Origin: a virus
Strand: one strand, 5' to 3'
IMG/VR virus record: IMGVR_UViG_3300032053_007880
Location: 1 to 64,000 of that record
DNA length: 64,000 nt
A program made the position numbers and the translations under genes. Positions 55,068-62,835 of the stretch are shown piece by piece. Positions within the stretch are counted from its first letter, which is position 1; the number at the start of each line of letters is the position of its first letter. The notes beneath the pieces are model-generated. The model saw only the letters and a program-made list of their open reading frames with translations. It was not told where the DNA came from and did no database searches.

Positions 55068-55654
55068 TGAGTTGTATCATAGTTTTGGGTTGCTTCCGTA
55101 GCGGCACCAGTGCTGTTGCTGGAACTCTACACAATCTTGGGGTTTTCATGGGTGATCATTTTGATCCGCCAAATCAAAATAACCCCAAAGGGTTCTTCGA
55201 AGATTTAGAGTTCAAGAGGATTCACAATTGGATGGAAGACAGCGGCGATATTGATCACCTCTATAAAAATGTTGACGATCTCTATGAGAAACTCATCGTC
55301 CAACGAGAACAAGATCATTCTGTTTGGGGTGTTAAAGATCCTTTGTTGTGCAAGTACCTTGGCAAGCTTACAACTTTCCTTAAGGCCGATCACAAATTGA
55401 TTGTATGTCGCCGTCCGGTTGATGAAATTGCGGCCAGCATGACCAAATCAATTGGCTTGGGAATGAATTCAGATCCCATGATGTTTAAGCCGCTGGCCCA
55501 GTATTACATTGATCACATGGAAAAGTCTCTAGCTGGATACGGAGGCCCTGTTTTGGAAATTCAGAAAACAGATTCTATGTTGCAAATTTTGGAACCAATT
55601 TCAAACTTCGTTGGACTGCCAATTACTGATGCAGCCAGAGAATTTCTGTCATGA
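55067..55654 (+). CDS. Sulfotransferase-like P-loop protein
   Basis: The N-terminus MSCIIVLGCFRSGTSAVAGT contains the PAPS 5'-phosphosulphate-binding loop motif (G-x-x-R-S-G-T-S) of sulfotransferases. GVKDPLLCKYL and the later LIVCRRPVDEIAASM match the 3'-phosphate-binding region (R-P-x-D/E-x-x-x-S). At 195 aa it is short but has both sites. It might sulphate a surface glycan. Coupled at both ends to neighbouring genes. Confidence 0.82.
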   Translation: MSCIIVLGCFRSGTSAVAGTLHNLGVFMGDHFDPPNQNNPKGFFEDLEFKRIHNWMEDSGDIDHLYKNVDDLYEKLIVQREQDHSVWGVKDPLLCKYLGKLTTFLKADHKLIVCRRPVDEIAASMTKSIGLGMNSDPMMFKPLAQYYIDHMEKSLAGYGGPVLEIQKTDSMLQILEPISNFVGLPITDAAREFLS

Positions 55655-56022
55655 TAAACATAATCATTCTGCTTTTCGTGTTGCACTGGATTGGCGATTT
55701 TGTGTGTCAAACCAGATGGATGGCCGACAACAAAAGCAAGAACCTACTTGCATTGACTCTTCACGTTTCTGTTTACAGCTTTGTCATTTTTGTAGGTCTG
55801 TTGACAGTATCAAATTATTTCTCTATCGAAGGCTTTCTGCAATTCATGGGGGCAAACTTTATGTTGCATTGGATTACAGATATCACCACCAGTCAATTCA
55901 CCAAACTTTTTTGGTTGAACAAAGACATGCACAAGTTTTTCATAGTAGTAGGATTCGATCAAATGATCCATGCTATATGTCTTGTGGTGACTGCCAATTG
56001 TTTTCTTTACTTGATTCCATAA
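55651..56022 (+). CDS. DUF3307-like membrane protein
   Basis: Four membrane helices are visible. HWIGDFVCQTRWMADNKSKN at about residues 12-31 and HWITDITTSQFTKLFW and FFIVVGFDQMIHAICL match the DUF3307 pattern (H-W-x-x-D-F-x-x-Q...H...D-Q-x-x-H). Function of the family is unknown. Overlaps the sulfotransferase-like gene by 4 bases and the convergent gene at its 3' end by 16 bases. Confidence 0.8.
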   Translation: MINIIILLFVLHWIGDFVCQTRWMADNKSKNLLALTLHVSVYSFVIFVGLLTVSNYFSIEGFLQFMGANFMLHWITDITTSQFTKLFWLNKDMHKFFIVVGFDQMIHAICLVVTANCFLYLIP

Positions 56023-56570
56023 TTATCAGGAATCTCTGTAGCGTTCATCGGAAACATTTTGTCTGGCTTTGATGAGAGTGAAGCATAATCGCTCAGTAAT
56101 GTTTTATGTTTGAGCATTCTTCGAAGAACTTCTTGATACATCTTCAAAAAGAAAGGTGTTTCTTCAAGAAGTCTTGTCATTCTCTTGCACATATTCAAAC
56201 ATGTGTCTTCGTGCTCTGGGTTGAATGAATAAAGCCCTTCGTAGAGATGAAACTTTGTTGTGTCAAGGTTTTGTTCAGAAAAATAAATGCCAGTTCTATG
56301 TCTGTATGAATCTGACAATCTCACCATGATCACAAGTAAGGAAACCAAGTAAGCGTTTCTTCGTTCGATAGGTGTGCCATAATCTGCGTATGTGTCGCAG
56401 ATAGACACCAGCCATCGCAACGAGAAATGTGACAAAATGTGATCTTCAAATTTAAGAATCAACTTTTTTAGATCATCCCAATTCTCATTGACGTTTCTTT
56501 TGTTTCGAAGTTCTTTTATGAGAGGCTTGATGTATTCTAAAGGAGACGCTTTGATCACGACGATTTCCAA
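56007..56570 (-). CDS. Hypothetical helical protein, 187 aa
   Basis: Starts MEIVVIKASPLEYIKPLIKE; helical with FSLRWLVSICDTYADYGTPI and MCKRMTRLLEETPFFLKMYQ. It overlaps the small tagged gene upstream by 16 bases. No family recognised. Confidence 0.72.
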   Translation of the reverse strand: MEIVVIKASPLEYIKPLIKELRNKRNVNENWDDLKKLILKFEDHILSHFSLRWLVSICDTYADYGTPIERRNAYLVSLLVIMVRLSDSYRHRTGIYFSEQNLDTTKFHLYEGLYSFNPEHEDTCLNMCKRMTRLLEETPFFLKMYQEVLRRMLKHKTLLSDYASLSSKPDKMFPMNATEIPDNYGIK

Positions 56571-56746
56571 CTCATTGAGAACAAATTGAAGTGTGTTCTT
56601 CCGAGTTCTTGGCCTTTAGGATCTTTGACAATGAACATTGGACCTTTGTTTGAGTATTGTGTCATGTCAACAGAATAACCCATTCCTTGGAATGTTTGCC
56701 ATTGCCCTTCTCTTAAGTTATTCTCTAGCCAGTTCTTGAAACTCAT
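56555..56746 (-). CDS. Small protein with capsid-targeting-like N-terminus, 63 aa
   Basis: Starts MSFKNWLENNLREGQWQTFQ, a clear match to the shared tag, followed by a compact beta-rich domain (YSVDMTQYSNKGPMFIVKDP). Second of three tagged proteins in this stretch (56555, 56755, 57626). Probably coupled to the gene at 56755 (8-base gap). Confidence 0.75.
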   Translation of the reverse strand: MSFKNWLENNLREGQWQTFQGMGYSVDMTQYSNKGPMFIVKDPKGQELGRTHFNLFSMSWKSS

Positions 56747-56754
56747 ACGGCACC

Positions 56755-57540
56755 TTAGTAATACTTGTAATGCACAGCGACCAATTCGCTGATTTCATCT
56801 CGTCCTTGTGACGGGAAACAATACAGATCCATATCCATTGGATTTATCTTCCATGAGTGAGCTTTTCCTACAGGCGATTCAATGTTGTAATTGTTGATTC
56901 GAATGGTGCCACATTCTGGATCATACGTTACCATCGTTTGGTTTTGTTCTACACGCCTTTGACTGATGCCTTCCAGTCCATGCCCACGTACACCCATCTT
57001 AATGATGTACGCATTGTCGCTGAGCTTCCTGATGCCTTCTGGAATGAAAATACTCTTCATCACCTTTCTGGCTTTGCTGTAGATCTGCTGTGTAAGGTGT
57101 TCAAGATCTGTGTAGTCAGTGATTGGCGAATCAAGCGGACCTTCAAAAACCTTAGACAATTCGTTGTGTATCTCTTGTGCAACAATGTCTTCTAGTCCAC
57201 CATGACCTTGGCGATTTAGCTGGAACATTTTCTTAGATGCCCAACGATCATTTCCTAGCTTATCTTTGTTAAGTTTTTTGACATAGAAAGTGTACCCCGG
57301 ATCAACATCCAGTTTAACCGCTCCCGGCTGGTCTCCCCAACGAATTTCATTCATAAATGGCGTGGATGCCTTGAGGTTTCCAATACTTTTTTTGGACAAA
57401 ATATCCATCATCATTTCAACATCAAATTGATGGATTGGACGATCAAGCATAGAGTCATCTGGGATCTCTCCGCCTTTGCTGCGTTCGAATCCAAAGATAT
57501 CTGTAGCTTCCACGAATTTTTTGAAAGTCAATCTGTTCAT
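56755..57540 (-). CDS. Hypothetical protein with capsid-targeting-like N-terminus, 261 aa
   Basis: Starts MNRLTFKKFVEATDIFGFER; the internal LTFKKFVEAT mirrors the T4-like form of the tag. The body has GYTFYVKKLNKDKLG, LEDIVAQEIHNELSKVF and KAHSWKINPMDMDLYCFPS and looks like a single alpha/beta domain. No known family; possible head-associated enzyme, inferred from the tag. Confidence 0.75.
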   Translation of the reverse strand: MNRLTFKKFVEATDIFGFERSKGGEIPDDSMLDRPIHQFDVEMMMDILSKKSIGNLKASTPFMNEIRWGDQPGAVKLDVDPGYTFYVKKLNKDKLGNDRWASKKMFQLNRQGHGGLEDIVAQEIHNELSKVFEGPLDSPITDYTDLEHLTQQIYSKARKVMKSIFIPEGIRKLSDNAYIIKMGVRGHGLEGISQRRVEQNQTMVTYDPECGTIRINNYNIESPVGKAHSWKINPMDMDLYCFPSQGRDEISELVAVHYKYY

Positions 57541-57625
57541 TACATGTTATTTACAGTCATTAGATGAAATTTCCAAAAGAACAGACAGAAACGCAGTGTT
57601 TGCTTTTAGATGCCTATATAATGGC

Positions 57626-58243
57626 ATGGGAAAGTTTAGCATTTGGTTAGAAAACTACGAAAGTCAAAAGAATCAACAGATAAAAGATATCTGGTCTGAT
57701 ACTCTTAAAATATTTACGGGCTCTCTGCCCGTTGAAGATGCTGCCTATCAATCTCTAGGTAAAATCACTTATGGTGATCGTTCAAACCCATCTGGAAGTG
57801 CCAGCACTTTTAAGGGCAAAAAAGCTGCTTACAAGCATTTGGAAAACAAACAGATATTCAACAGATTGTTGGGCACTAAAGACCCACAGATTATCAAACA
57901 AGTACAAGACACAAAGAACTGGCTTGGGCACAATAACGATGATCCAAAGAATCAAAGCAATGGAGATACTACTATTTCAACATTGTTGCAGAAACTTTTT
58001 GGTCAAGAAACCAGCCAACATCTAATTGACTCAGGTGCTCCTGTAGATGACGCCAAGCTTACCAAAGCTCCTCAAATGGCTCCCAAAAATGACATGGGGG
58101 CTGGTGGTCCTGCTCCAGATTCTCAGCAGATGCAGCCTCCTGTTCCTCCAAATCCAATGGGAACACCTCCTGCTCCGGTTGATCCTCAACAGCAACCACA
58201 ACCTCCTCAACAAAAACCAATTGGAAATCCATTGTCAATATAA
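57626..58243 (+). CDS. Hypothetical protein with capsid-targeting-like N-terminus and Pro/Gln tail
   Basis: ATG 57626 gives MGKFSIWLENYESQKNQQIK, the shared tag; open frame extends upstream but overlaps the divergent gene. Residues about 20-125 form the folded part (KIFTGSLPVEDAAYQSLGKI). The last 60 residues are almost all Pro/Gln/Met (PPVPPNPMGTPPAPVDPQQQ), disordered. Head- or scaffold-associated by analogy only. Confidence 0.72.
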   Translation: MGKFSIWLENYESQKNQQIKDIWSDTLKIFTGSLPVEDAAYQSLGKITYGDRSNPSGSASTFKGKKAAYKHLENKQIFNRLLGTKDPQIIKQVQDTKNWLGHNNDDPKNQSNGDTTISTLLQKLFGQETSQHLIDSGAPVDDAKLTKAPQMAPKNDMGAGGPAPDSQQMQPPVPPNPMGTPPAPVDPQQQPQPPQQKPIGNPLSI

Positions 58244-58258
58244 TTCAAAGAGGTTATC

Positions 58259-59134
58259 ATGTGCTGCGGCGGAAGATCTGGAAAGAAATCAAGATCCCGA
58301 GGTAAAGCAAGGTTCAAAAGAGGTGTGACAGCACGTCAAATGATGGCTCTTTCTTATTCAAACAAACTTGTTGATTTTCTTTTGTGCAGGCCAGAGCACT
58401 ATGGCATCAATTATTCAATCAATCCATGGATGAACATCCATAATTCTGCTGACACAGGCAAAGCTGTCGAGCAATGGAATTCTCTTAAGTCTAAGATTGA
58501 AGAACTCAATGGATCGGTTCAATTAGTCAAATCCATATCTGGATTACCAGACATGGTTTTTACAGCAAATGCTGCATTGATCTTAAAGAACGGAACAGTT
58601 CTTCTTTCCAAGTTTACTCACCCAGAAAGATCTGGGGAAGAAGATTTATTTGAAGCTTGGTTTGTCGAGAACGGATACACTGTAATTCGTACAGATAAAT
58701 CTTTTGAAGGTGCTGGAGATGCACTATATCTGGGGGACACACTTGTTGGCGGCTATGGATTTCGTAGTGACCCAGAAGTGTATTTGGATTTGACAAGTAC
58801 GGTAGTCAGGCTAGTTGATCCATATTTTTATCATCTCGACACATGTTTTTGTCCGCTCCAAGACATGGATTACATGATCTGGGCTGGAGCGTTTGACAAT
58901 TCTTCTTTGTCAATGATCCGCAATCTCGGCGGAAACGAAATTTCTATTCCTGAGAACGAAGCCAGACTGTTTGCTTGCAATGCTGTCAGAATCGGGAAGA
59001 ATATCATTTTGCCAGCAGGATGTCCAGAAACAGAAAGTCTTTTGGCCCAGAAAGGGTATCTTACGCACCCTCTGGAGATGTCTGAATTTATCAAATCTGG
59101 TGGTGCTTGCAAATGTTTGACTTTAGTAATTTGA
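58259..59134 (+). CDS. DDAH/arginine deiminase-superfamily enzyme
   Basis: Family motifs of the guanidine-modifying superfamily appear: GLPDMVFTANAAL near residue 95-107, FEGAGDAL near 147-154, FYHLDTCFCPLQD near 188-200, EARLFACNAV, and the catalytic Cys region SGGACKCLTLVI at the C-terminus. Members hydrolyse methylarginine or arginine, or transfer amidino groups. The first 35 residues (CCGGRSGKKSRSRGKARFKR) are an unusual basic extension with a start that may lie later (MMALSYSNK). Substrate unknown. Confidence 0.8.
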   Translation: MCCGGRSGKKSRSRGKARFKRGVTARQMMALSYSNKLVDFLLCRPEHYGINYSINPWMNIHNSADTGKAVEQWNSLKSKIEELNGSVQLVKSISGLPDMVFTANAALILKNGTVLLSKFTHPERSGEEDLFEAWFVENGYTVIRTDKSFEGAGDALYLGDTLVGGYGFRSDPEVYLDLTSTVVRLVDPYFYHLDTCFCPLQDMDYMIWAGAFDNSSLSMIRNLGGNEISIPENEARLFACNAVRIGKNIILPAGCPETESLLAQKGYLTHPLEMSEFIKSGGACKCLTLVI

Positions 59135-59198
59135 TTTGAATATCAAAACTACTAACTCTTATACACAAGTAAGAGCGTTTTTTGCAAAGGGCACAGAT

Positions 59199-60350
59199 AT
59201 GAGAAACATTCCATTGTTTAAGGTTTTCATGGCAGACACTGCTGCGGAGGCCACTGGCGAAGTATTAAAGTCTGGGTACATCGGACAAGGACCAAAGGTT
59301 GATGAATTTGAAAGGCTATTGTCCGATCACATACAGACTCCGTATGTAAATACAGTTAACTCTGGAACGTCTGGCCTGCATTTGATTTTGCACATGATTA
59401 AAGACGAATCAGTCAAACATCCATTCGATAAAAATGGCGATTGGGTTCGTGATGAGGTATTAACCACACCTTTGACATGTACGGCCACCAATTTTCCAAT
59501 TCTTGCTCATGGATTGAAAATCAAATGGGTGGATCTTGATCCGAAAACATGCAATGTTGACATGCAAGATCTTCGACGTAAGGTTGGCCCAAAGACATTG
59601 GCAATCATGGTGGTGCATTGGGGTGGCTATCCCTGCGATCTTACAGAGTTGAAAAGCATTCAAGCACAATGCAACAACATGTACGGATTTACTCCTCCTG
59701 TAATTGAAGATTGTGCTCATGCTTTCGGTTCCACATACAAAGATAAGTTCTTAGGGAACCATGGAAACTACTGTATGTTCAGTTTCCAAGCCATCAAGCA
59801 TCTTACAACTGGAGATGGCGGCATGATTACATGTCCCACTGATCAAGCACACAAAAGAGCTAAGTTATTAAGATGGTATGGGCTGGATAGAACTAGCAGT
59901 GCCGATTTTCGTTGTGAGCAGAATATTCAGGAGTGGGGCTACAAGTTCCAGATGAATGATATTGCTGCCGCTATTGGTATTGAGAACTACAAGCACATTG
60001 ATTTCATTCTTGACAAGCATCGTGAAAATGCGACTTACTTAAGAAACAGTTTGCAATTTTGGGCTGGCATTTATTGTTTGGAAGATTTGCCAGATCGTTC
60101 ATCAGCCAATTGGGTGTTTACAATTCGTGTTGAACGTCGTGATGACTTCATGCAGATGATGAAGGACAAGGGCATTGGTGTTAGTCGAGTTCATGATCGA
60201 AACGACAAACACGAATGTCTGAAAGAATTTCGCTGTCCATTGCCAACTACAGATTTAGTCTGTGGAGACATGTGTTGCATTCCGTGTGGTTGGTGGGTCA
60301 ACGAAGAAGATCGTGATTACATCGTCGATTCCATCAAAGGCGGTTGGTAA
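59199..60350 (+). CDS. DegT/DnrJ/EryC1 family sugar aminotransferase
   Basis: ATG 59199 is chosen because AAAGGG lies seven bases upstream; a TTG 63 bases earlier extends the frame. It begins MRNIPLFKVFMADTAAEATG. SGTSGLHLIL, TPLTCTATNFPIL, IEDCAHAFGS and the PLP lysine in MFSFQAIKHLTTGDGGMI are family signatures. Such enzymes make 4-amino or 3-amino sugars on nucleotide-sugar donors. Overlaps the GNAT gene by TAATG, the classical aminotransferase-acetyltransferase pair for N-acetylated amino sugars. Confidence 0.93.
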   Translation: MRNIPLFKVFMADTAAEATGEVLKSGYIGQGPKVDEFERLLSDHIQTPYVNTVNSGTSGLHLILHMIKDESVKHPFDKNGDWVRDEVLTTPLTCTATNFPILAHGLKIKWVDLDPKTCNVDMQDLRRKVGPKTLAIMVVHWGGYPCDLTELKSIQAQCNNMYGFTPPVIEDCAHAFGSTYKDKFLGNHGNYCMFSFQAIKHLTTGDGGMITCPTDQAHKRAKLLRWYGLDRTSSADFRCEQNIQEWGYKFQMNDIAAAIGIENYKHIDFILDKHRENATYLRNSLQFWAGIYCLEDLPDRSSANWVFTIRVERRDDFMQMMKDKGIGVSRVHDRNDKHECLKEFRCPLPTTDLVCGDMCCIPCGWWVNEEDRDYIVDSIKGGW

Positions 60351-60901
60351 TGTTTCAGCACGGCAATGTGATTTTAAGAAAATTGCGAAGAGAAGATCTG
60401 CCAACTCTATTGGATCTAAAGTACGAGAGTTGGGGCACGACTCATCAAGTCACAATTGCCAACATGGAAGATCAAGAACGATGGTTTGAGTCTCTGGACA
60501 AAAATGTCCACACGCCACGTAATTTGATGCTCATGGCCCACTCTCCAAAAGTTGTAAACCCATTTGGAATTTTCAAAATCACCAACATTGACTGGGCAAG
60601 TCGAAGTTGTTTTGCAGCATGGGACGTATTCAAAGAGTTTCGTGGAAAGAAGTTAGGCAAGCCGTTGGTGGTTGCTGGAACATCTTTTTGTTTCAACGTG
60701 TTTAACTTGCATCGTGTTGAGTGTGAAATTTTGGAAACAAACATCGCATCCCAGAAGTGTGCTGAATCGGCTGGATTCAAACTTGAAGGCACCAAACGGG
60801 AATCCATCGTAAAAATGGGAAAATATATCAATAGCGGCGTGTATGGCGTTCTGGACAGAGAGTTCACAGCTTTACATCCTGCGGCAAATAGTGTAGAGTA
60901 A
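60350..60901 (+). CDS. GNAT acetyltransferase (RimJ/PseH-like)
   Basis: ATG 60350 overlaps the aminotransferase stop. Starts MFQHGNVILRKLRREDLPTL; AAWDVFKEFRGKKLGKPLVV contains the acetyl-CoA loop (R-G-K/Q-x-x-G), and NLHRVECEILETNIASQKCA plus ESAGFKLEGTKRE complete the GNAT fold. With the aminotransferase it probably acetylates an amino sugar. Six-codon upstream start also possible. Confidence 0.9.
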   Translation: MFQHGNVILRKLRREDLPTLLDLKYESWGTTHQVTIANMEDQERWFESLDKNVHTPRNLMLMAHSPKVVNPFGIFKITNIDWASRSCFAAWDVFKEFRGKKLGKPLVVAGTSFCFNVFNLHRVECEILETNIASQKCAESAGFKLEGTKRESIVKMGKYINSGVYGVLDREFTALHPAANSVE

Positions 60902-60923
60902 CCCCTTTGACGAAAGGGACTTC

Positions 60924-61187
60924 GTGTTACGCAAAGTTATTTCAGGTGCTCAAAGCGGAGCCGACATTGCCGGGCTAGAAATAGCGAAGCGTTTTGGATA
61001 CGAAACGGGCGGCACAATGCCGTTTGGGTACAAAACGCTGGACGGCTGCAAACCTGAGTACAAGTCATTGTACGGCGTTTCCGCTCATCCATCTTCGAGT
61101 TATGTTCCTCGGACCCGTAAAAACGTATTGGAGTCTGACGGGACAATTCGACTTGCCTACAACTTTTCTTCCAAAGGCGAGATATAA
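60924..61187 (+). CDS. Truncated putative molybdenum-carrier-like (YpsA-fold) protein
   Basis: GTG start at 60924. The 87-aa product matches the N-terminal half of the family (KVISGAQSGADIAGLEIAKR; GGTMPFGYKTLDGCKPEYKS; YVPRTRKNVLESDGTIRLAY), which is usually about 140-150 aa; the C-terminal nucleotide-sugar-like part is missing and the reading frame ends 2 bases before the UV endonuclease gene. Likely a deletion-trimmed gene or a minimal version. The DNA here looks GC-richer than neighbouring genes. Confidence 0.72.
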   Translation: MLRKVISGAQSGADIAGLEIAKRFGYETGGTMPFGYKTLDGCKPEYKSLYGVSAHPSSSYVPRTRKNVLESDGTIRLAYNFSSKGEI

Positions 61188-61189
61188 AT

Positions 61190-62086
61190 ATGATTCGTAT
61201 CGGTCTCTGCTGTATATTCCGGGATCAGCCCATCAAGTTCGTTACCACGACGGCCACGGCAATCGGCAAGATGAAACGGACTGATGCTTTGGCAAAGCTG
61301 AGCCGCCTCTGTATGGAGAACGCTGACGCTTTACTAGCATCGCTTCGATTCTGTGCAGCAAATGATATCGGCTGTTTTCGAATCAGCAGCCGCATTCTGC
61401 CGATCAAAACGCATCCTCAATACGGATATGAAGTCACAGATCTGCCAGACGGCGATGAAATCATTCGACGTTTCAGGGAGTGCGGGAAGTTCGTCACGAA
61501 ACACAAACTGCGAACTTGCTTCCACCCGGATCAATTTGTCGTCCTGAACTCGCCTCGTGCTGATGTTGTCGAGAAATCTGTCCTCGAACTCGAATATCAA
61601 GCTGAGGTCGCTGAATGGGTGGAGGCCGATGTAATCAATATTCATGGCGGCGGAGCTTACGGAGACAAGCAAAAAGCCCTTGCTGATTTCGTAAGCACTA
61701 TTGAGCATCTGTCTTGCAGAGTCAGGAGTCGCTTGACCGTTGAAAATGATGACAAGACCTACACACCATCCGATTTGTTGCCGGTCTGTCGATCAACCGG
61801 CATTCCTCTTGTTTACGACGTACATCATCATCGCTGCAATCCGGATGAACTGAGCATTGAAGAAGCGACCAAACAGGCTTTGACCACATGGAACAGGGAA
61901 CCGATGTTCCATATTTCCAGTCCGATTGATGGCTGGGATGGCCCAAAGCCTGAGCGACATCATGACTTTATTGATGTGAATGACTTCCCAAAGTACTGGC
62001 TACAAGAACCCATAACCGTGGAAGTGGAAGCGAAAGCTAAAGAAGTGGCTGTCGCAAAGCTGCTTACAGAACTGATATCCGATTGA
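61190..62086 (+). CDS. uvsE: UV damage endonuclease (UvdE/UvsE)
   Basis: Starts MIRIGLCCIFRDQPIKFVTT, and CFRISSRILPIKTHPQYGY, FHPDQFVVLNSP, VINIHGGGAYGDK, LTVENDDKTYTPSDLL and YDVHHHRCNPDEL are the TIM-barrel metal-site motifs of UvdE. It nicks 5' of UV photoproducts and some abasic sites. Likely protects phage DNA in sunlit habitats. Codons and composition are more GC-rich than most genes here, suggesting recent acquisition. Confidence 0.95.
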   Translation: MIRIGLCCIFRDQPIKFVTTTATAIGKMKRTDALAKLSRLCMENADALLASLRFCAANDIGCFRISSRILPIKTHPQYGYEVTDLPDGDEIIRRFRECGKFVTKHKLRTCFHPDQFVVLNSPRADVVEKSVLELEYQAEVAEWVEADVINIHGGGAYGDKQKALADFVSTIEHLSCRVRSRLTVENDDKTYTPSDLLPVCRSTGIPLVYDVHHHRCNPDELSIEEATKQALTTWNREPMFHISSPIDGWDGPKPERHHDFIDVNDFPKYWLQEPITVEVEAKAKEVAVAKLLTELISD

Positions 62087-62101
62087 CAGATGGAGGAGGG
62101 A

Positions 62102-62161
62102 ATGCCGAACAGACTTCTCCGGGAACATATTTGGCTGCAACAACAGATGGGTTGGCTCTAG
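62102..62161 (+). CDS. Possible short peptide, 19 aa
   Basis: ATG 62102 has an excellent ribosome site (GGAGGAGGGA directly before it) and encodes MPNRLLREHIWLQQQMGWL. Such a short frame could be chance, a leader peptide or a decayed gene. Listed because the ribosome site is much better than chance. Confidence 0.3.
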   Translation: MPNRLLREHIWLQQQMGWL

Positions 62162-62177
62162 CGAACCCGAACATAGG

Positions 62178-62202
62178 TTCCTGCGTCATGATGACGTAGG
62201 AA
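62178..62202. promoter_or_regulatory. 25-base inverted repeat upstream of P-loop kinase gene
   Basis: TTCCT-g-CGTCAT-g-ATGACG-t-AGGAA: two perfect stem segments with a single mismatch. It lies about 25 bases before the ATG at 62228 and could act as an operator or mRNA hairpin. Confidence 0.45.
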
Positions 62203-62227
62203 GTAAAACAAAGACAAGGATGTTATC

Positions 62228-62803
62228 ATGGACGAGACACAGGATGTGTCTCCGTGGGATGCAGAGGACAAAGTCCTTATCATCATGCGGGGATTGCCAT
62301 GGACTGGCAAATCGTATCGGGCAAAAGAATTGGCTGGATCGACGGGGTTGATTTTCTCCACCGACGATTATTGGTATCAAGTCAACTACCCTGACAAACC
62401 AAACGAATATTCATTCAATCCGAGATTTTTGGGAGCGGCTCACAAGTGGAATCAGCTTCGGGCACAGCGTGCTGTCGATATGGGCGAGAAGCTCATCATT
62501 ATCGACAACACCAATACGATGGCGTCAGAATTTTGCTGTGGTTATGCAAAATATGCTCACTGGCAGAATTACAAAATTTGTATCGAGGAACCCACTTCTG
62601 AACGGTGGCTGGAAATCAAAGATCTTCTTAAAAGAAAGCGTGATAACAAAAAATCCTTGAAACAATGGGCTGTTGATCTAGCTGAAGGCAGCAAGGCCAC
62701 GCACAATGTTCCGTTTTTTGCGATTGAAAGGATGATGTGGAGATGGGAAAATGACCTGACTCCAGAATCTGTGATCGAGAAATGCTGCCAACAGCATACA
62801 TAA
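62228..62803 (+). CDS. P-loop kinase of the N4BP2L/polynucleotide-kinase type
   Basis: Walker A IMRGLPWTGKSYRAKELA near residues 19-36, IFSTDDYW, and LIIIDNTNTMASE match the AAA_33 kinases related to T4 polynucleotide kinase and NEDD4-binding protein 2-like proteins. KICIEEPTSERW and the lid Arg/Lys-rich segment LLKRKRDNKKSLK follow. No phosphatase domain is attached. Could phosphorylate RNA or DNA 5' ends, for example in tRNA or nick repair with a ligase not seen here. Confidence 0.8.
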   Translation: MDETQDVSPWDAEDKVLIIMRGLPWTGKSYRAKELAGSTGLIFSTDDYWYQVNYPDKPNEYSFNPRFLGAAHKWNQLRAQRAVDMGEKLIIIDNTNTMASEFCCGYAKYAHWQNYKICIEEPTSERWLEIKDLLKRKRDNKKSLKQWAVDLAEGSKATHNVPFFAIERMMWRWENDLTPESVIEKCCQQHT

Positions 62804-62835
62804 GTGTAATATCCTAGAAATGGAGAAATACGCTT

